Source: Rhizoclosmatium globosum (lineage: Eukaryota > Chytridiomycota > Chytridiomycetes > Chytridiales > Chytriomycetaceae). From it: a stretch of DNA of 64,000 bases. Below are positions 39,771 to 51,785 of this stretch, piece by piece. How positions within the stretch are numbered: the first letter of the stretch is position 1; every line of letters begins with the position of its first letter. The stretch lies in NCBI GenBank assembly GCA_002104985.1, contig MCGO01000049.1, positions 62,001 through 126,000 on the forward strand, read 5' to 3'. Under the pieces are notes generated by a model. The model was not told the origin of the DNA, did not search any database, and saw only the letters and a program-made list of their open reading frames with translations. The position numbers were made by a program, and so were the translations under genes.

Positions 39771-42111
39771 ATGCTTTCTTTGAATAAGCAGCAAGTCAAC
39801 CAACGGATTGATTCTGCCGTAGCGGTGGAGCAAGATTTGCCTTATCCGGCTCCAAGCCCAGTCGCAAAGACCATGCTACCTCTGCCACCAAAATCTGTTA
39901 CTTCCAATAACACTGTGCTGTCACCTGTAGCGATTGTTACGAACCCTGCTTTCGACAACTTCATTGCAGTCAATGACTCAGACGAGAAAGTCAGAGACGC
40001 AGCCTTGTTTGCAGACATTTGTAATTGCACTTTCTGTTTGAGGAAGTTAATTCAAACCACTTGCTACCGTCGAATGGGGTCCAAACTTCCCGACTTTAAT
40101 CTTGACAATTTGGAGAATTTCGAGAAGAGTCTCAAGGAATACGAAACTGCGTTCCCTCTTATTGACGCCAAGGGTGACGATGAGAAACCAAACAAATATA
40201 AAGCCAGGCTAACTGATATTAAAAACGAACTTGAGGCTTACAAAAATTCTGCTTCTGAAAAAGAGAAGGCCAAAACAAAAATTGGAGCCATTGTGAAAGG
40301 ACTTGAAGACTTTCAACTAAACTTTGGTAAAGTTAAAGTCGATGGTGTGCCAGAAGACAAGACCCGATACAATGAAATCATCCAGAGATTAATGAACGCA
40401 AAACGCGGAAGAAGACACACTGAAAGCTGGCCAACTCGACTTTACAACGTGAATCGTGGTGAGACTGTTGGCGGCGAGCCAAACAAGAAGTTCATTTGTA
40501 TTTCCTATAGTAAGTTCTTCAATTGTAAACATGTTGGCTTATACGTAAATTAGCCTGGCCGGATATTAGTAAAGTTCGCAATGGGTGGTGGGTCCGTGAC
40601 ATTACCGATGATCATAAATGGGAAGTGAAATCTATTTCACGGGAGGGACTGGCACTTATTATTGACGCTATGGATATAGTGCTGGAAGGAAAAGATGGGA
40701 ATAATGTGTTCGTAGATGAGAAAGGGGTGAAAGGTGACCGGATGATCTGGAGTGACTCACTATGTGTGGATCAACTTGACAAACACGATTTACAAGTCGA
40801 AACAGCAAGGTCTGGTCACTATTATGCCTCGTGTGAGTTTTGTTTGGTCGCTTTGTGGAATCGAATTGATCCAAATGCTGTCAAGTCTCAGGTTCGTGAT
40901 TAACCCATAAATCTGCATATACACATGATCTCAAAAAATTTTAGGTGACAAACTTTCTTCGTTGGTGCGGAAGAGCTTGGACGGCCCAAGAAGCTCTCTT
41001 GCCTAAGAGATTGTATTTACTCGCACTGATGATGAAAGAAGGCTCACTTAAACCGGCCGTATTCGACATTGATTCGGATGAAATTGAAGTCTTTACTGAT
41101 TGGCTGGGTGGGTCCGTTGCCGTTGCAGAAGCCTTGCTTAGAACTCGTAAACTGAGAGCTACATTTAAAAATGCAACGATTGGCCTGTCTGACGCACTAG
41201 CAATTACTTTGAACAGAGAAGCTACTTTTGGTGCGGATAAGATTTATGCTGCAGCTACAATGGCCCGTATTGGAGGTCGTATCGGAAATAGAGAGGAAGA
41301 AGCCTCAGAGGCATTGGATTGGGTCTATCGACAACTATTGCCAAGCGATAGAGTCAAGTTGGCGCTGGTTTCTTGTCGTCCAAACCCCAATTTGGAAGGC
41401 GGGTGTTGGTTGCCTTCAACTGGGCACGTTTTTGAAGGATATTCTATCGAAGTCAAAGATACTAAAGCCGTAATTTCCAAATATCTACGAGGTGAAAACA
41501 TGGAACTGTTTACGCAACAATGCTGCGATATTGTTATACTTCCAGATCGTCCTTGGACTAAACCCCATCAGGACTTCCAAGATCGGGAACCATCACCTGT
41601 TTACGCCCAGTCAACTGTTATCGCGGATAAAACGGATTCGTTTTACTGGGCTCAAGCCATTGTTAACCCTGGGTTCACAAACAGGGAGTCCATCAAAATT
41701 TTGGCCAGTAATGGCATCTATCAAGGCAGATACCGTTTTGTTGCAGTTGGTGAGCTCCTCAAGCCCAGTGAGCTTCAACTATACAAGCTGAAACGAGATC
41801 TGTCTGTTGCAATCGGAGAAGACAACGTGAAGAGACTTGAGGAACAAATTGCTTCCTTAAATTCCGAGCTTGAGACCGAAGCCAAAAAACAGGAACTCAA
41901 TAAACTAGACGAAGACTACATCAAGAAAATCGAGGAGCACATTCAAAACAAAAAGCGTGGAGTTTTGGGAATTTTGCTTGCAAATTTGGGGGAGAAAAAG
42001 AACTTAGAGGGAAAGTTCAAACAGTTATGGAGCAAGGTTGGTCTCGCTGTTGTTCCGCAGAACACTTTGAACAACTGTGGACCTCACCATGAAGTTATGT
42101 GTTTGGGATAG
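39771..42111 (+). CDS. HET-domain (heterokaryon-incompatibility-like) protein
   Basis: Exons 39771-40509, 40554-40891 and 40945-42111; the ATG at 39771 is the first in frame after a likely leader intron. The N-terminal region holds Cys-rich and helical stretches (residues about 70-230). The HET-type core then follows in the usual order: FICISYTWPD (strand plus aromatic), MIWSDSLCVDQLD (equivalent of the W-D-x-CINQ block), HYYASCEFCLVALW and WCGRAWTAQEALLPKRLYL (equivalent of R-W-x-x-QE). The C-terminal third has a Glu/Lys coiled coil (DLSVAIGEDNVKRLEEQIASL). HET domains trigger cell death at vegetative incompatibility in filamentous ascomycetes; here the role is unknown. The four-block match supports the family; exact function does not follow. 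Confidence 0.72.
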
Positions 42112-42304
42112 ATGAAGTTATATGCTTAAAATCGGGAGGTTGAGAAGATTTGACAATCATTTTTTTATCCAATAAACTCCAGTCAGTGCAATAAATCTCT
42201 TCTTTTCTCTTGGACAATAATTGACGATTGTTCTCATCATGATAAGAAGTTTATAACATCATTAAAAGGACCTATGTAATGACCTAGTTGACTCGCTGTG
42301 ATCA

Positions 42305-42376
42305 GGACTGATAGCTCAGTGGTAGAGCGTAGGACTGCAAATCCCGAGGTCGCGGGATCAACCCCCGCTCGGTCCT
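42305..42376 (+). tRNA. tRNA-Cys (GCA)
   Basis: Cloverleaf: acceptor stem GGACTGA pairs with TCGGTCC (one G-T pair), D arm GCTC..GAGC, anticodon loop CTGCAAA (GCA), T stem GCGGG pairs with CCCGC. Discriminator base is T, the cysteine identity base. Then TTTT, the Pol III terminator. No intron. The T loop begins with A rather than T, and the anticodon stem has one A-C mismatch. Confidence 0.93.
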
Positions 42377-42380
42377 TTTT
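42377..42380 (+). terminator. Pol III terminator
   Basis: Run of T directly after the tRNA-Cys discriminator base. Confidence 0.75.
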
Positions 42381-42449
42381 GTAAACTTCAAAGTCTAAGG
42401 CGAAAGTTTTTTGAGGAGTGTAAATGTACGTTATATTTTGGAAATGAAA

Positions 42450-43384
42450 CTAACGCCGCGAAAACAGTAATTTCACTGGATTAGCAGGCTTCACAGTGAA
42501 AATAGCCTTCACTGAGAGCAAATCATCTTTGGAAGTTCCTTCTGGAACACGGATTTTGTAACGCAAGGAAATCATGGTCAATAACGTCACGAATTCAATC
42601 TGCGCAAATTTCTTCCCAACACACGCTCGAGGACCTTCTGCGAAAGGGACCCAACTGAGACTCATCTTTTCAGTGAGAGAAAAGAAGCGCTCTGGCTTGA
42701 ACTTGGCTTCATCTTTTCCCCAGATTTCTGGATCACGATGCACGCTCGTGATGCTGTATTCGATGAAAGTTTTTGGAGGAACCACATAGTTTCCAACGAC
42801 GGACGGAGCATCTCCCGTTTCTCTCGTGTGACTAAAAGCTTGAGAGAAAAGGCGAAGAGTTTCGTCCATTACAGCCTAATAACTAATCAGGTGTTGAGAC
42901 TTTTGAGTTATTGACACGTACTAGTACCAAACTATACTGAAGTTGCGAAACATCTGCATACTCAGGTGACATTTTTCCATCCAGCGTCTTTATACAAGCT
43001 TCTCTCAATCGTTCTTGCATTTCAGGATGCAATGCCAATAATGCCAATGCAAAGGTCAATGTATTAGGTAGCAGTTGTTTAATGGCCTGCAAGTCGTCAA
43101 ACGTATGATTTATATCGCCAGATGTTGTAGCTGTGGAATCGCATTGGCAACCATCGTGGGAGAAGCTGGGTGACTGTCGTAAAAACCCGATCTCCATAGA
43201 AGTTTCACACAACACGTACATCCAATACTCGCAACGGTGAGGAAGTATCGATTAAAAGGACTTCAATGTACAATGTGGGATTCAATCGTCGTAATTCCGC
43301 AGCTCGGATGCAAGCCTGAATATAGCTCTGCAAAAGTGACCCAGTCGCCAATACAAGCAAGGTTACGATGATGGCAGTGAACAT
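42450..43384 (-). pseudogene. Decayed cytochrome P450, internally deleted
   Basis: Copy of the P450 gene next door. It keeps the N-terminal anchor (SLLQSYIQACIRAAELRRLN), a scrap of the next exon (WLPMRFHSYNIWRYK), then jumps past about 250 residues to the I helix. There the AGHETT codons read LAGH-stop-TT (GAA became TAA), followed by a small indel. The last exons (ETLRLFSQAFSHTRE, FAEGPRACVGKKFAQIE) remain open and nearly identical to the intact gene, so the loss is recent. Confidence 0.88.
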
Positions 43385-43482
43385 ACTTTTTTCTGACAAA
43401 CAAAAATTCTGATAATCAAAAGCCACCAACAGAAATGAATTTATCTCTGTGCGCTACACAGCATTTATTCAACTCAAATGTA

Positions 43483-45219
43483 CTATCGACGAGAAAACAA
43501 TAACTTCACAGGATTGGCAGGCTTCAGAGTAAATAATCCCTTGGCGGAGAGCAAATCATCCGTCGATGTACCTTCTGGAACACGGATTTTGCAGCGCAAG
43601 GAAATCATGGTCAATAGTGTAACGAACTCAATCTGGGCAAATTTCTTCCCAACACACGCTCGAGGACCTTCGGCGAACGGGACCCAACTGAGACTCATCT
43701 TCTCGGTGAGAGAAAAGAAGCGCTCTGGCTTGAACTCGGCTTCATCTTTTCCCCAAATTTCTGGGTCACGATGGACACTCGTGATGTTGTATTCAACAAT
43801 ACTGTGTGGCGGAAGCACGTATTTCCCGACCACAGCTGATGTTTCTCCCGTTTCTCTCGCATGACTAAATATTTGCGAGAAAAGGCGAAGAGTTTCGTTC
43901 ATTACCGCCTATTTCAATCATTAGTTTTATGGCAATGTGTGCAAACAGACAAACCATGCTGTGATGCAGTTTCGAAATATCTTTATATTCCGGTGTCATT
44001 TTGCCGTCCAGCTCTTTCATACAAGCTTCTCGCAATCGTTCTTGAATTTCAGGATGCAAGGCCAATAAAGCCAATGCAAAAGTCAAAGTGTTGGCAGTTG
44101 TTTCATGACCTGCAAGAATCATAACGAATCCATCAGCTTTGATTTCGGGTTTCGTCAAGCGGTGTGATTCTTTCTCCAAGACTGAAGCTTGAGCCAGGGC
44201 TTGAAGAATCTTGGACGCCTTTTGTTAGACCTTTTCTTCACAAATATGTCACTCACATTTGACGCTTTTAAGCCTGGATTATCAATGGCTTGGTCAATCA
44301 TCTCGTCCAAATACTTTCCAAATTCATCCCTTGCTACCTTTGCATCACTAAATGCCGGAACCGGCAAAGAAAGCACGGAACGCGGAATCGCGTAGTACCA
44401 AGGCATATACTGAATGACCTTTTTCATGGATTCACGAAACGTCATTCGATGGTGAGTGTTAGCTTTGTCTCCCTTTTCGTCCCATTCAAGGTTAATTCCA
44501 AATCCAGCAGCGGAAATAACCGAGAGTGCAAAGTTTTCACAATCGTCCAGTGTGTTCACTAGGAATTCGTCTTTGTCCTTCATTTCCCAGGATTCAAACA
44601 TCTTTTGTGTAAGGTTGACTGTGACTTCATGGACCAACGCATTGTTACGTTCGCCAAAGACAGGAGCCACAGCTCTCTTATGACGCCTCCAAATATCACC
44701 TTCTGTGCTCACAATATTCTGGCCTATGGGATATGATTAGTGATATCAAGTTGAACAGAAACAAACCATAAACATCAATAATGCCGTAGAACCGCACTGG
44801 CTTAGTCAACTCCTTAGATCTATTCACCATGATATCGTTGCCAATGACAGGATCTCTGATTTGGATTGTTGCATGTTTTGAGTCCACGAACGCAAACGCA
44901 TCCACATTTCCGTTCTCAATAAATGAACTGTAGCCGTATTTGTATCTCCAGGCATTGTAGTTTTTGACTTTCATGGGGAGCCATTGAGGGAGGAGCTGGG
45001 GAATTTGTTTGTAAAGGCAAAACGCCGATCTCCGTTCTCTCAGTTGTCACATACATCTAACGCACGCAAAGGAGAGGCAACATCGACGAAAAGAACCTCG
45101 ATGTGCAACGTGGGATTCAATCGGCGTAGTTCTGCAGCTCGGATGCGAGCCTGGATATAGCTCTGTAGGAGTGATCCAATCACTAGGGCAAGTAAAGAAA
45201 GCACAATTGTGACGAACAT
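43483..45219 (-). CDS. Cytochrome P450 monooxygenase
   Basis: ATG at 45219-45217. The N-terminal membrane anchor (TIVLSLLALVIGSLLQSY) is spliced to LLPQWLPMKVKNYNAWRYKYG and then to the P450 body: WRRHKRAVAPVFGE (helix C), FVMILAGHETTANTLTFALAL (I helix with the oxygen-activating AGxET), ETLRLF (ExxR, helix K), PERF and FAEGPRACVGKKFAQIE (haem-ligand Cys in FxxGxRxCxG). All key residues are present. ER-bound, needing a P450 reductase supplied elsewhere. The sequence resembles fungal CYP4/CYP5-like clans but no subfamily can be given. The final exons are almost duplicated in the pseudogene downstream. Confidence 0.88.
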
Positions 45220-45292
45220 TCTTTCAACAAAGTGAAATTGAAATTGAAATGAAAATAATCCAACAAAATCCGAAATACGCCCAACAGGAATG

Positions 45293-46366
45293 CTATTTAT
45301 CTTTACCAACTACGCTGCCTTTCGCAGCTGTACCAGTTTGAATGGTGTTAACTTGTTGACCCGTAGAAGGTCTCATTCGACTATCTTCATTCGTTGAAGA
45401 GTTATTTCCGCGAGTTGATCTGGCGTTGAATATTTTCAAGAACTTTGGAGACACAATGGAGTCCACACAGTAAAGTGGAAGCAAACAGTAACCCCTGTCA
45501 TTCGATCAGAACTACGTATAAATAATCCCTTAAACTCACATATTCCAAAGAATGTTGGTGTAAAAGTTACCACCCCAGCTTTTATAACAGATACTACCCA
45601 CCAAGTAAATAGCGGTCATGGACCCTGTCAACAAACTGAGCTGAAACACGTCCCAATTCGTAGTCCCGCCTTCAAAGCTCTTACGGGCCAGAGAAACAAG
45701 AAACCAAATGTCAAAGTACACAAACGAAATACCAGTAGCGATTGCTTGATACAAATCTTGGTTGAAACAAGTTGTAATATCAGTGTAAAGACACGGAATA
45801 TTTGCAGCCAAGTTCAAGGAGATGCACGCTGCAACCTATCGTATAAATTCCAAAAGATTTACATTTCGAGATTCCAGACAGATGATGTTTTGCACTTACA
45901 ACGACACCATCGATAACACCAGCCTGCCCCAGCTTTTCTGGAACAACCTTCACTTTACGAAAATACAACAACGCGAACCCAGAAATAAAACAAAGCGACG
46001 CGAAAAAGTAATACGCGTGAACGCGAGAGTCACAAGCGGATGGGTTGATCCCGTTCACATAGTACATATTGAACGTCATACAATCAAGCATAAAGAACCC
46101 TGCAATAGCTGCTATAATGTTGACGGCGATTGCGCCAAAGACGAGAGCCCAGATGACCGTGTACTTGTAATTCAAAAGAGCTTCGTTTCTGTTACAAAAG
46201 TCCTAAGAATTGGACTCATCACTTATAAAGTGTAAGGTGCTTACAGCAAGACGAAAGAGTAGTATAGTTGGTACATTGAAAAGGCCGTCCAAGTGGCGTT
46301 GTCAATGTTGGACCACAGATAGTTGTAGACCCAACCAGTTGTCGGATAAACTGTAGCGTCACTCAT
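45293..46366 (-). CDS. Seven-transmembrane protein, paralogue 2
   Basis: ATG at 46366-46364. The N-terminus (ATVYPTTGWVYNYLWSNID then NATWTAF) holds the same N-glycosylation block as the two other copies. Exons: 46366 to about 46246 ends YYSFVLL, followed by exons carrying FGAIAVNIIAAIAGFFMLDC, SRVHAYYFFASLCFISGFALLY, KVVPE, NLAANIPCLYTDITTCFNQD, GISFVYFDIWFLVSLARKSF, LLTGSMTAIYLVGSICYKSW and FYTNILWNMGYCLLPLYC. Seven membrane segments. The C-tail is Ser/Thr/Asn-rich (about 60 residues). Closest to paralogue 3. Role unknown; the three genes are dispersed, not tandem. Confidence 0.73.
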
Positions 46367-47017
46367 CTCTCAGTTGTCAAAGAAGCGCTAGGAGAGGGGG
46401 CCAATGTGACTGTTGGGACGGTTCAAAGTGACAATTCTGCAATATTTAGAGGGCGATCTTTCTTTACTTTGCATTAAACGGAAAGAAAAAAAATTCGATG
46501 ATACCAATGACAAGGACTTAGTTACCAATAGGCCCCACCTTAAATGAACTTTGGGTGACAATCTTCATGAGGCAACTTGTGGTCGTCCTTCAATCACTCA
46601 AGATGTTATTCACACGCAAGGGAATTTTCTACGGAACGGAACGGAGGACTTCTATGAGAAGTGTGAAGCAACTCTCAATGATGACACGAAAAGGCAACTA
46701 ACCCGTAAAGTCTGTAAACCAAGAGACAGTTGTCGTAAAGTGCCATCACAGAAACGATCCCTTATTATACGTGAAATGATGAGCAAGTTAAACAACACAA
46801 GGGTCGAAAAGAACGAATACCAGCAGCCCAACAAAAAAACACACACACTTGGATCACGTTGATTTTGTTATTCCCTAAAATAAAAATTCAAAACAAAAGC
46901 CATTCATCTGGTGTAGGGTGTCCCTAAAGGAAAAGAGTTGCGCGGGTGAGCGGACTGAAAGCAACACCAAAACAAGAAACATAAAAAAAGGGCTTGGAAC
47001 AATACAACGTCACTGTT
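46367..47017. other. Intergenic, no gene recognised
   Basis: 651 bp between the 5' end of 7TM paralogue 2 (-) and the 3' end of the RBM39-like gene (-). An open stretch at about 46551-46862 (about 100 codons, no good ATG) has no homology signs I can see. Confidence 0.5.
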
Positions 47018-49019
47018 TTACAGGTAAGCTGCATCAGGATACTTTGCGTGATAGACGACTTCGAGCATAAACGTTGCTGAAATCTATTGATGGGAAAGTT
47101 TTAAGAAATTGGAGAGGAAAATAGGAGGGCTCGAGTAAACACACCTGCTTCCCAGCAAAGAAACGTCCATTCAAAGCATTAATCGCCTGTTGAGCAAAAG
47201 GAATAGCATCAAATTTGATGTAAATATATCCCTATGAAAGCAATCTTAGAAATCAGAAGCCATTAATTCAAGAATAAATACACAAACCTGGGAGTGCTTG
47301 TCAACCGCAATGTGCACAATCTTACCATATTTCGAACACTCTTCTTTAACGTCATCGCGGATTTCGGAATCCCAGTTCGGTTCTGTTTCTTGAGCAGGGT
47401 CAAACATGTTTTTGAGAAGAACGCATCGAGACGTAACTTCTTGTTTCCTATAAGCTTAATTAGTAAACTGTAGGAGAATACCCGTCAAGGAGACGTGGCT
47501 GACATCGCTATAAAATAATGAGCTCCGTTCGTGCTCTCGCTGCACATGCATAAATTCGCTCCTGAGAGTTCATTCGTTGCGCTCGCACAGCTCCCAGCTT
47601 CACGGCAAAGAATACCGAGCTCTGCTCCTCCCCTCAATGCACTCAAAATCTCATCAGAATAAGATACTCACGCAGCAACAGTTGCAGCAAGTGCAGCAGC
47701 AGCACTAGGATCATCCCGTCTCGCCAAATTCGCCATCAAAGCAGCTCTCGCCTGAGCAGACATAGCCACTCCAACCTTCTCTTCATCCTCCAACCCAACC
47801 GAGACACTCCCGTTCATACCCATAGCGCCAAGACCATTCTTATCAGCCTCTGACGAGTACCCGACTTTCAGTGTACGACCTTTGAGTTCATAGTTGTGCA
47901 TAGCTTCCAGAGCAGCTTTCGCCTCGTGCGGGTGTTTGAATTGGACAAAAGCGAAACCACGGGAACGGCCTGTGTCAGCGTCTTTGTGGAGTTGGACAAA
48001 TTCGACAGCACCATGGACTTCAAAGAGGGAACGAATGTCGTCTTCGGTGAGGGTAAAGTCGATGGAACCGACGTACAGGCGGGTGAGAGCTGTGGCAGGG
48101 TTTGCTGGGAGAACAGTGACTGTGTTTCCTTTGCTTTCGGCGGCCCTATTTGGTGTGAGAGAAAGACAGAAGATTAGCACAGTCCGTGTGAAGGTAAACA
48201 ACCCAAAAAACAAACTCACGCCAGAGCAGCTTGACGAGCAGCTTCTTCGGCAATCCTATTCTTTTCGGATTCAGTATGCTGAATAATCATTGGAATTCCC
48301 AGCAACTTCGTGCCCGACATTGCAATCGCCTTTGTGACGGCCACTTTTTCCTTGAATTCCACGTAACCAACACCTTTAGACTTCCGAGTGTTTCTGTCTG
48401 TGACGAGACGCACGTCTTTGACCTGTAGTTTGTATTCACCTGAGTTGAGTTGGAGTTAGGAGAGCCAAGCAAGAGAGAGAGAGAGAGAGAGCAAGAGAGA
48501 CACGCACCCTTTTCAAAGAAGTCTTCAATGTCCCGTGGAGTAACTCTCGCCGCCAATTGCATGACAAATACAGTTCTTGAGTCACGTTCAATGTCCATTT
48601 GTTGTTGTTCTTCGCGAGTGAGTCGACGAGGAGGAGGCGATCGAGACCTTCGCCGATCTCTCTCTCGTTCTCTGTCTCGTCGATGTGGCGATCTAGAGCG
48701 GGACCTGTGTGAGTGTCTATCACGCCGGTCTCTGTCTCTGTCTCTGTCTCTGTCGCGCCTTGAGTCCCTTTCTCGTTCTCGTTCTCTTTCTCGTTCTCGT
48801 TCTTTCTCGCGCGGCAAAAGAGGAAGAGTCTCCTGTTCAAACAGCCCAAGTTAGTCGGTAGTCGGACACTTCCACCCACAACCACACCTTGTTCTCCTTG
48901 GCTCGATGGTTGTCGGCCTCGGCTGCGAGCGCGGGTTGCTGTTGCTGTTGCTGTTGCGGTGGAAGAGACGCCGGTTTGTACGGCGCTTCAAGCATCGCCT
49001 CAAGGTCAAAGTCGGCCAT
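47018..49019 (-). CDS. RBM39/CAPER-like SR splicing factor with three RRMs
   Basis: ATG at 49019-49017. Short N-terminus (ADFDLEAMLEAPYKP, poly-Gln), then an RS-like domain rich in RE, RD and RS dipeptides (encoded by tandem repeats near 48710-48810). RRM1: RTVFVMQLAARVTPRDIEDFF.. GVGYVEFKE. RRM2: TRLYVGSIDFTLTEDDIRSL.. GFAFVQFKH. Linker DPSAAAALAATVAA. C-terminal RRM3/UHM: SRCVLLKNMFDPAQE.. GYIYIKFDAIPFAQQAINAL..GRFFAGKQISA. Order and motifs match the CC1-like family (RBM39/CAPER), which acts with U2AF at 3' splice sites. The intron at 47448-47671 is the longest in the window (224 nt). Confidence 0.9.
48715..48812. repeat. Simple repeat encoding the RE/RD tract of the splicing factor
   Basis: Repeated ctctgt and tctcgt units on the plus strand, in frame with the minus-strand RBM39-like gene. 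They encode Arg-Asp and Arg-Glu dipeptides. An (ag)n run at about 48472-48491 lies in the neighbouring intron. Confidence 0.75.
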
Positions 49020-49142
49020 TTTGATTCAGCTTTGTGTCTGTTTTGTTTCACGGAACTGAAAATCGGAAAAATTCCAGGACATTCTCTTCATCTCTTACTC
49101 ACATAATAATCTCATATACTCAATTAAATCAAATGAGACTCT

Positions 49143-51600
49143 TTAAATGTTCCATGCCTTGAACCACTTGCGTCCTCTGTACTCCCACCCGTTCTTGTAT
49201 CCAAACACAAAGTCTTTAAAGTACCAAAAGATACCCAAATCAATGCAAATCAACACCCAAAACACAAGTCGCCGTGTCATATGCTGACGAGGTAACAATC
49301 GCACTAGTAAGTGCTCGACAATGTAAGCAAACAGAATCATTCCAAATTGCAGTGCCGGCAAGTAGTGATGAATATATGTGACTCTAGGCATCAGGATGTA
49401 AGGAATAAAGTTGACCAGCCATCCCAAAATACCAATCTTGAACATGAACCAAAAGTCGTGCAATTGCTCGCTTGATTTCCAGTCTTTGGCTCCTTGGAAA
49501 TAACGAATCAAGTAGACTGCAGCAACCGCGAGATATGTGATCAGTGCAGCGGTAACTCCAAGCCAAATCAATGGGTGTCCAATAATATTATAGCTCCATC
49601 CGGCTCCTCCAACCACCAAATTGGTTTGAAGTGTCGGCCATTCCCATGGATAACTTTCAATGGACGACTTTGCTTTTCCGGGTTCAGGCACGAGCATACT
49701 GTTTCCAAGCATTTTATCATAGTTGTCGTCCATAAACGCCGAAAAGAAACTCCAAGGATAGTCGCTCTTTTTGCCTACCGGAACTGGGGTTCATTGTGAT
49801 TGTTAGAAATATTTCAAAATATCAACAAAACAACTCTCACGTTCTGGGTTCCAGTGCTCTTCGATATTCCATAGTGCATTCCTTGAATTCTCCCAGTTGA
49901 GTGGTTCATGGGTACATGCAACCTCATGCTGATCAAATCCCCACACCTTGTCCAACTTTGTCATGTGATCACTACGCAACCAACAACCACTCTCCTGATT
50001 CTGAATACGGAAACGCGTTAACAACGTTTTGAGCTGTCCAGAGCCACCAAACGATTTACCAAGCTCATCAACAACCACAATCTTCCAGACCTCCCCCTTT
50101 CCGACAGTCCCTTCCTCACCTCCAAAACTGACTTCGCGATACTTTTCTCCACTGGTGGGAGCTCCAAACTCTTCATGAACTCGCAACAACTTTTTGCTCA
50201 ACTTGTGTTGGATTCGCACCAAGTCGCCGTGCTTCAATGCGTGCTTCTCTTGTCCAGCAACGGCGTCCAACAAAATCATGCGGTTGTTATCGTCCCGCCT
50301 CCATCCGTAAAGAGTCACTTGCTGTTCCTTTGATCCAACAGGGTAGTTGTGTGGATGCGAGTGCAACAATCCTCCACCAGCACCATGATACCGAATCTGA
50401 ACTTCACTTCCAGTCCACACATTTACAGGCCCAGTCTGCATATCAACCCCCTTCAAATGATACTGAAACAAAGACCCCATCTTCCCATCCCCAGGCCCAC
50501 TATTCGTCAACACCGCAAAGTGAATATAAAATGCCCCCAAATAAACAATCAACGGCAGCAAAATCAAACACAAAATCCTCGCAACCCAATGCATCACATA
50601 CGGCACAACCTTGGGCTTCTCCAACAACATGGCCCCCAAATCATTCACCGTATGCAACCCCACAATAATCACAACAAAAAGCCCAACCCACTTCACACTC
50701 ATCGTCGCCCCAATCGCAAACCCCGTCAACCCCAAATAAACCCACCACCCCCTCGTAAACACCGCCACCCTCTGATAATTCCTAAACCGAAACACCGCAA
50801 ACACCGACAAACTCGTGAAAAAGAGCAACAACGGATCCAACAGAATAAACCTGCTCAACACAAGCGTCGCTACATCCGTCAGTGCCATCACACCCAAGAA
50901 CACGGACGCGTCTTGAGAGAGGTGGAGCTCGAGGCCTGTTAGATACGCGAGCGGGACTGTCAGGGCAGCCAGAAAGGCGCAACACGCGCGGAAGGGCGTG
51001 TGGAACAGGGTTGCTGGGTACGTTGCACCACTGTCGAACCCAAACTTCCCATCATACCCGACAAAGTTTGCAAACAGCCCCAAAAGGGATTTCCCGAGCG
51101 GTGGGTGTAAGTCCGTGTACCTGTTCCAATTTTTGATGAGGAGGGGGGGTGAAATCAAACGTGTCAATACAGTGTAAGACACAATTGATAATGTGTGCAT
51201 ACCATTTCCTTGTTTGATAGAATCCAGCGAATTTGCCGAAATGGGCTTCATCCCAGACGACTGTGTTTGCCTTCCCGATTTGGTAGAGCCGAGTGAAGAG
51301 GGCGAGGGCAATGAATGTGTACAGGATAGCCTTGTTTGCACGGTGTGGGACGGTTCCTGGTGCGGATAGGCTGGTTTTGTTGAGGTATTTCTGCTCGGAG
51401 TCGAATGGCTGGTTGTTTGTTTTGTGGGTGAGACGGCGTGTTGGGGAGTGTGGGGAACTGGAACATACTTTGGCGGCAGAGGAGTCGGTGGACTTGGTAG
51501 TGAATAGATCGAGAGAAATGCCTTGGAAGGATGGCTTTTTAGGGAGGGTGCTTTGAGCCTGGACTTGTTGCCGCCGTGCTCGCAAGTACTCCGAAGTCAT
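49143..51600 (-). CDS. PMT2: Protein O-mannosyltransferase, Pmt2 family, with MIR domain
   Basis: ATG at 51600-51598, introns near 51120-51210 and 49740-49850. N-terminal cytosolic tail, then first membrane helix and the catalytic loop [24 protein letters not shown]. The WDEAHFGKF form is typical of the Pmt2 subfamily. Several further membrane helices follow, then lumenal MIR repeats ([26 protein letters not shown]-like [47 protein letters not shown]), then four more membrane helices with [13 protein letters not shown]. The enzyme transfers mannose from dolichyl-phosphate-mannose to Ser/Thr in the ER. The Thr/Ser-rich wall proteins encoded elsewhere in this window are likely substrates. Confidence 0.92.
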
Positions 51601-51785
51601 TTTTTCTTTTGTGATGAACTCAAAACTTAATAATTGGGAAGAGAGGGAAGAGAAGAAGCGGAAGGAAGAGAGAAGAGGAGATGGTAAGAAAAGAAGAATG
51701 ATATTCTAGTGTGCTTTAAGTGTTCCATGTCCCCTATGGTTCGTTGTTTCAGTTTCCCAATTGAAGCATACAGAATACAGATTAC

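Noticed and set aside
46551..46862. Open stretch of about 100 codons between the 7TM and splicing-factor genes
   Set aside because: No ATG at the front, no recognisable motif, codon pattern like spacer DNA.
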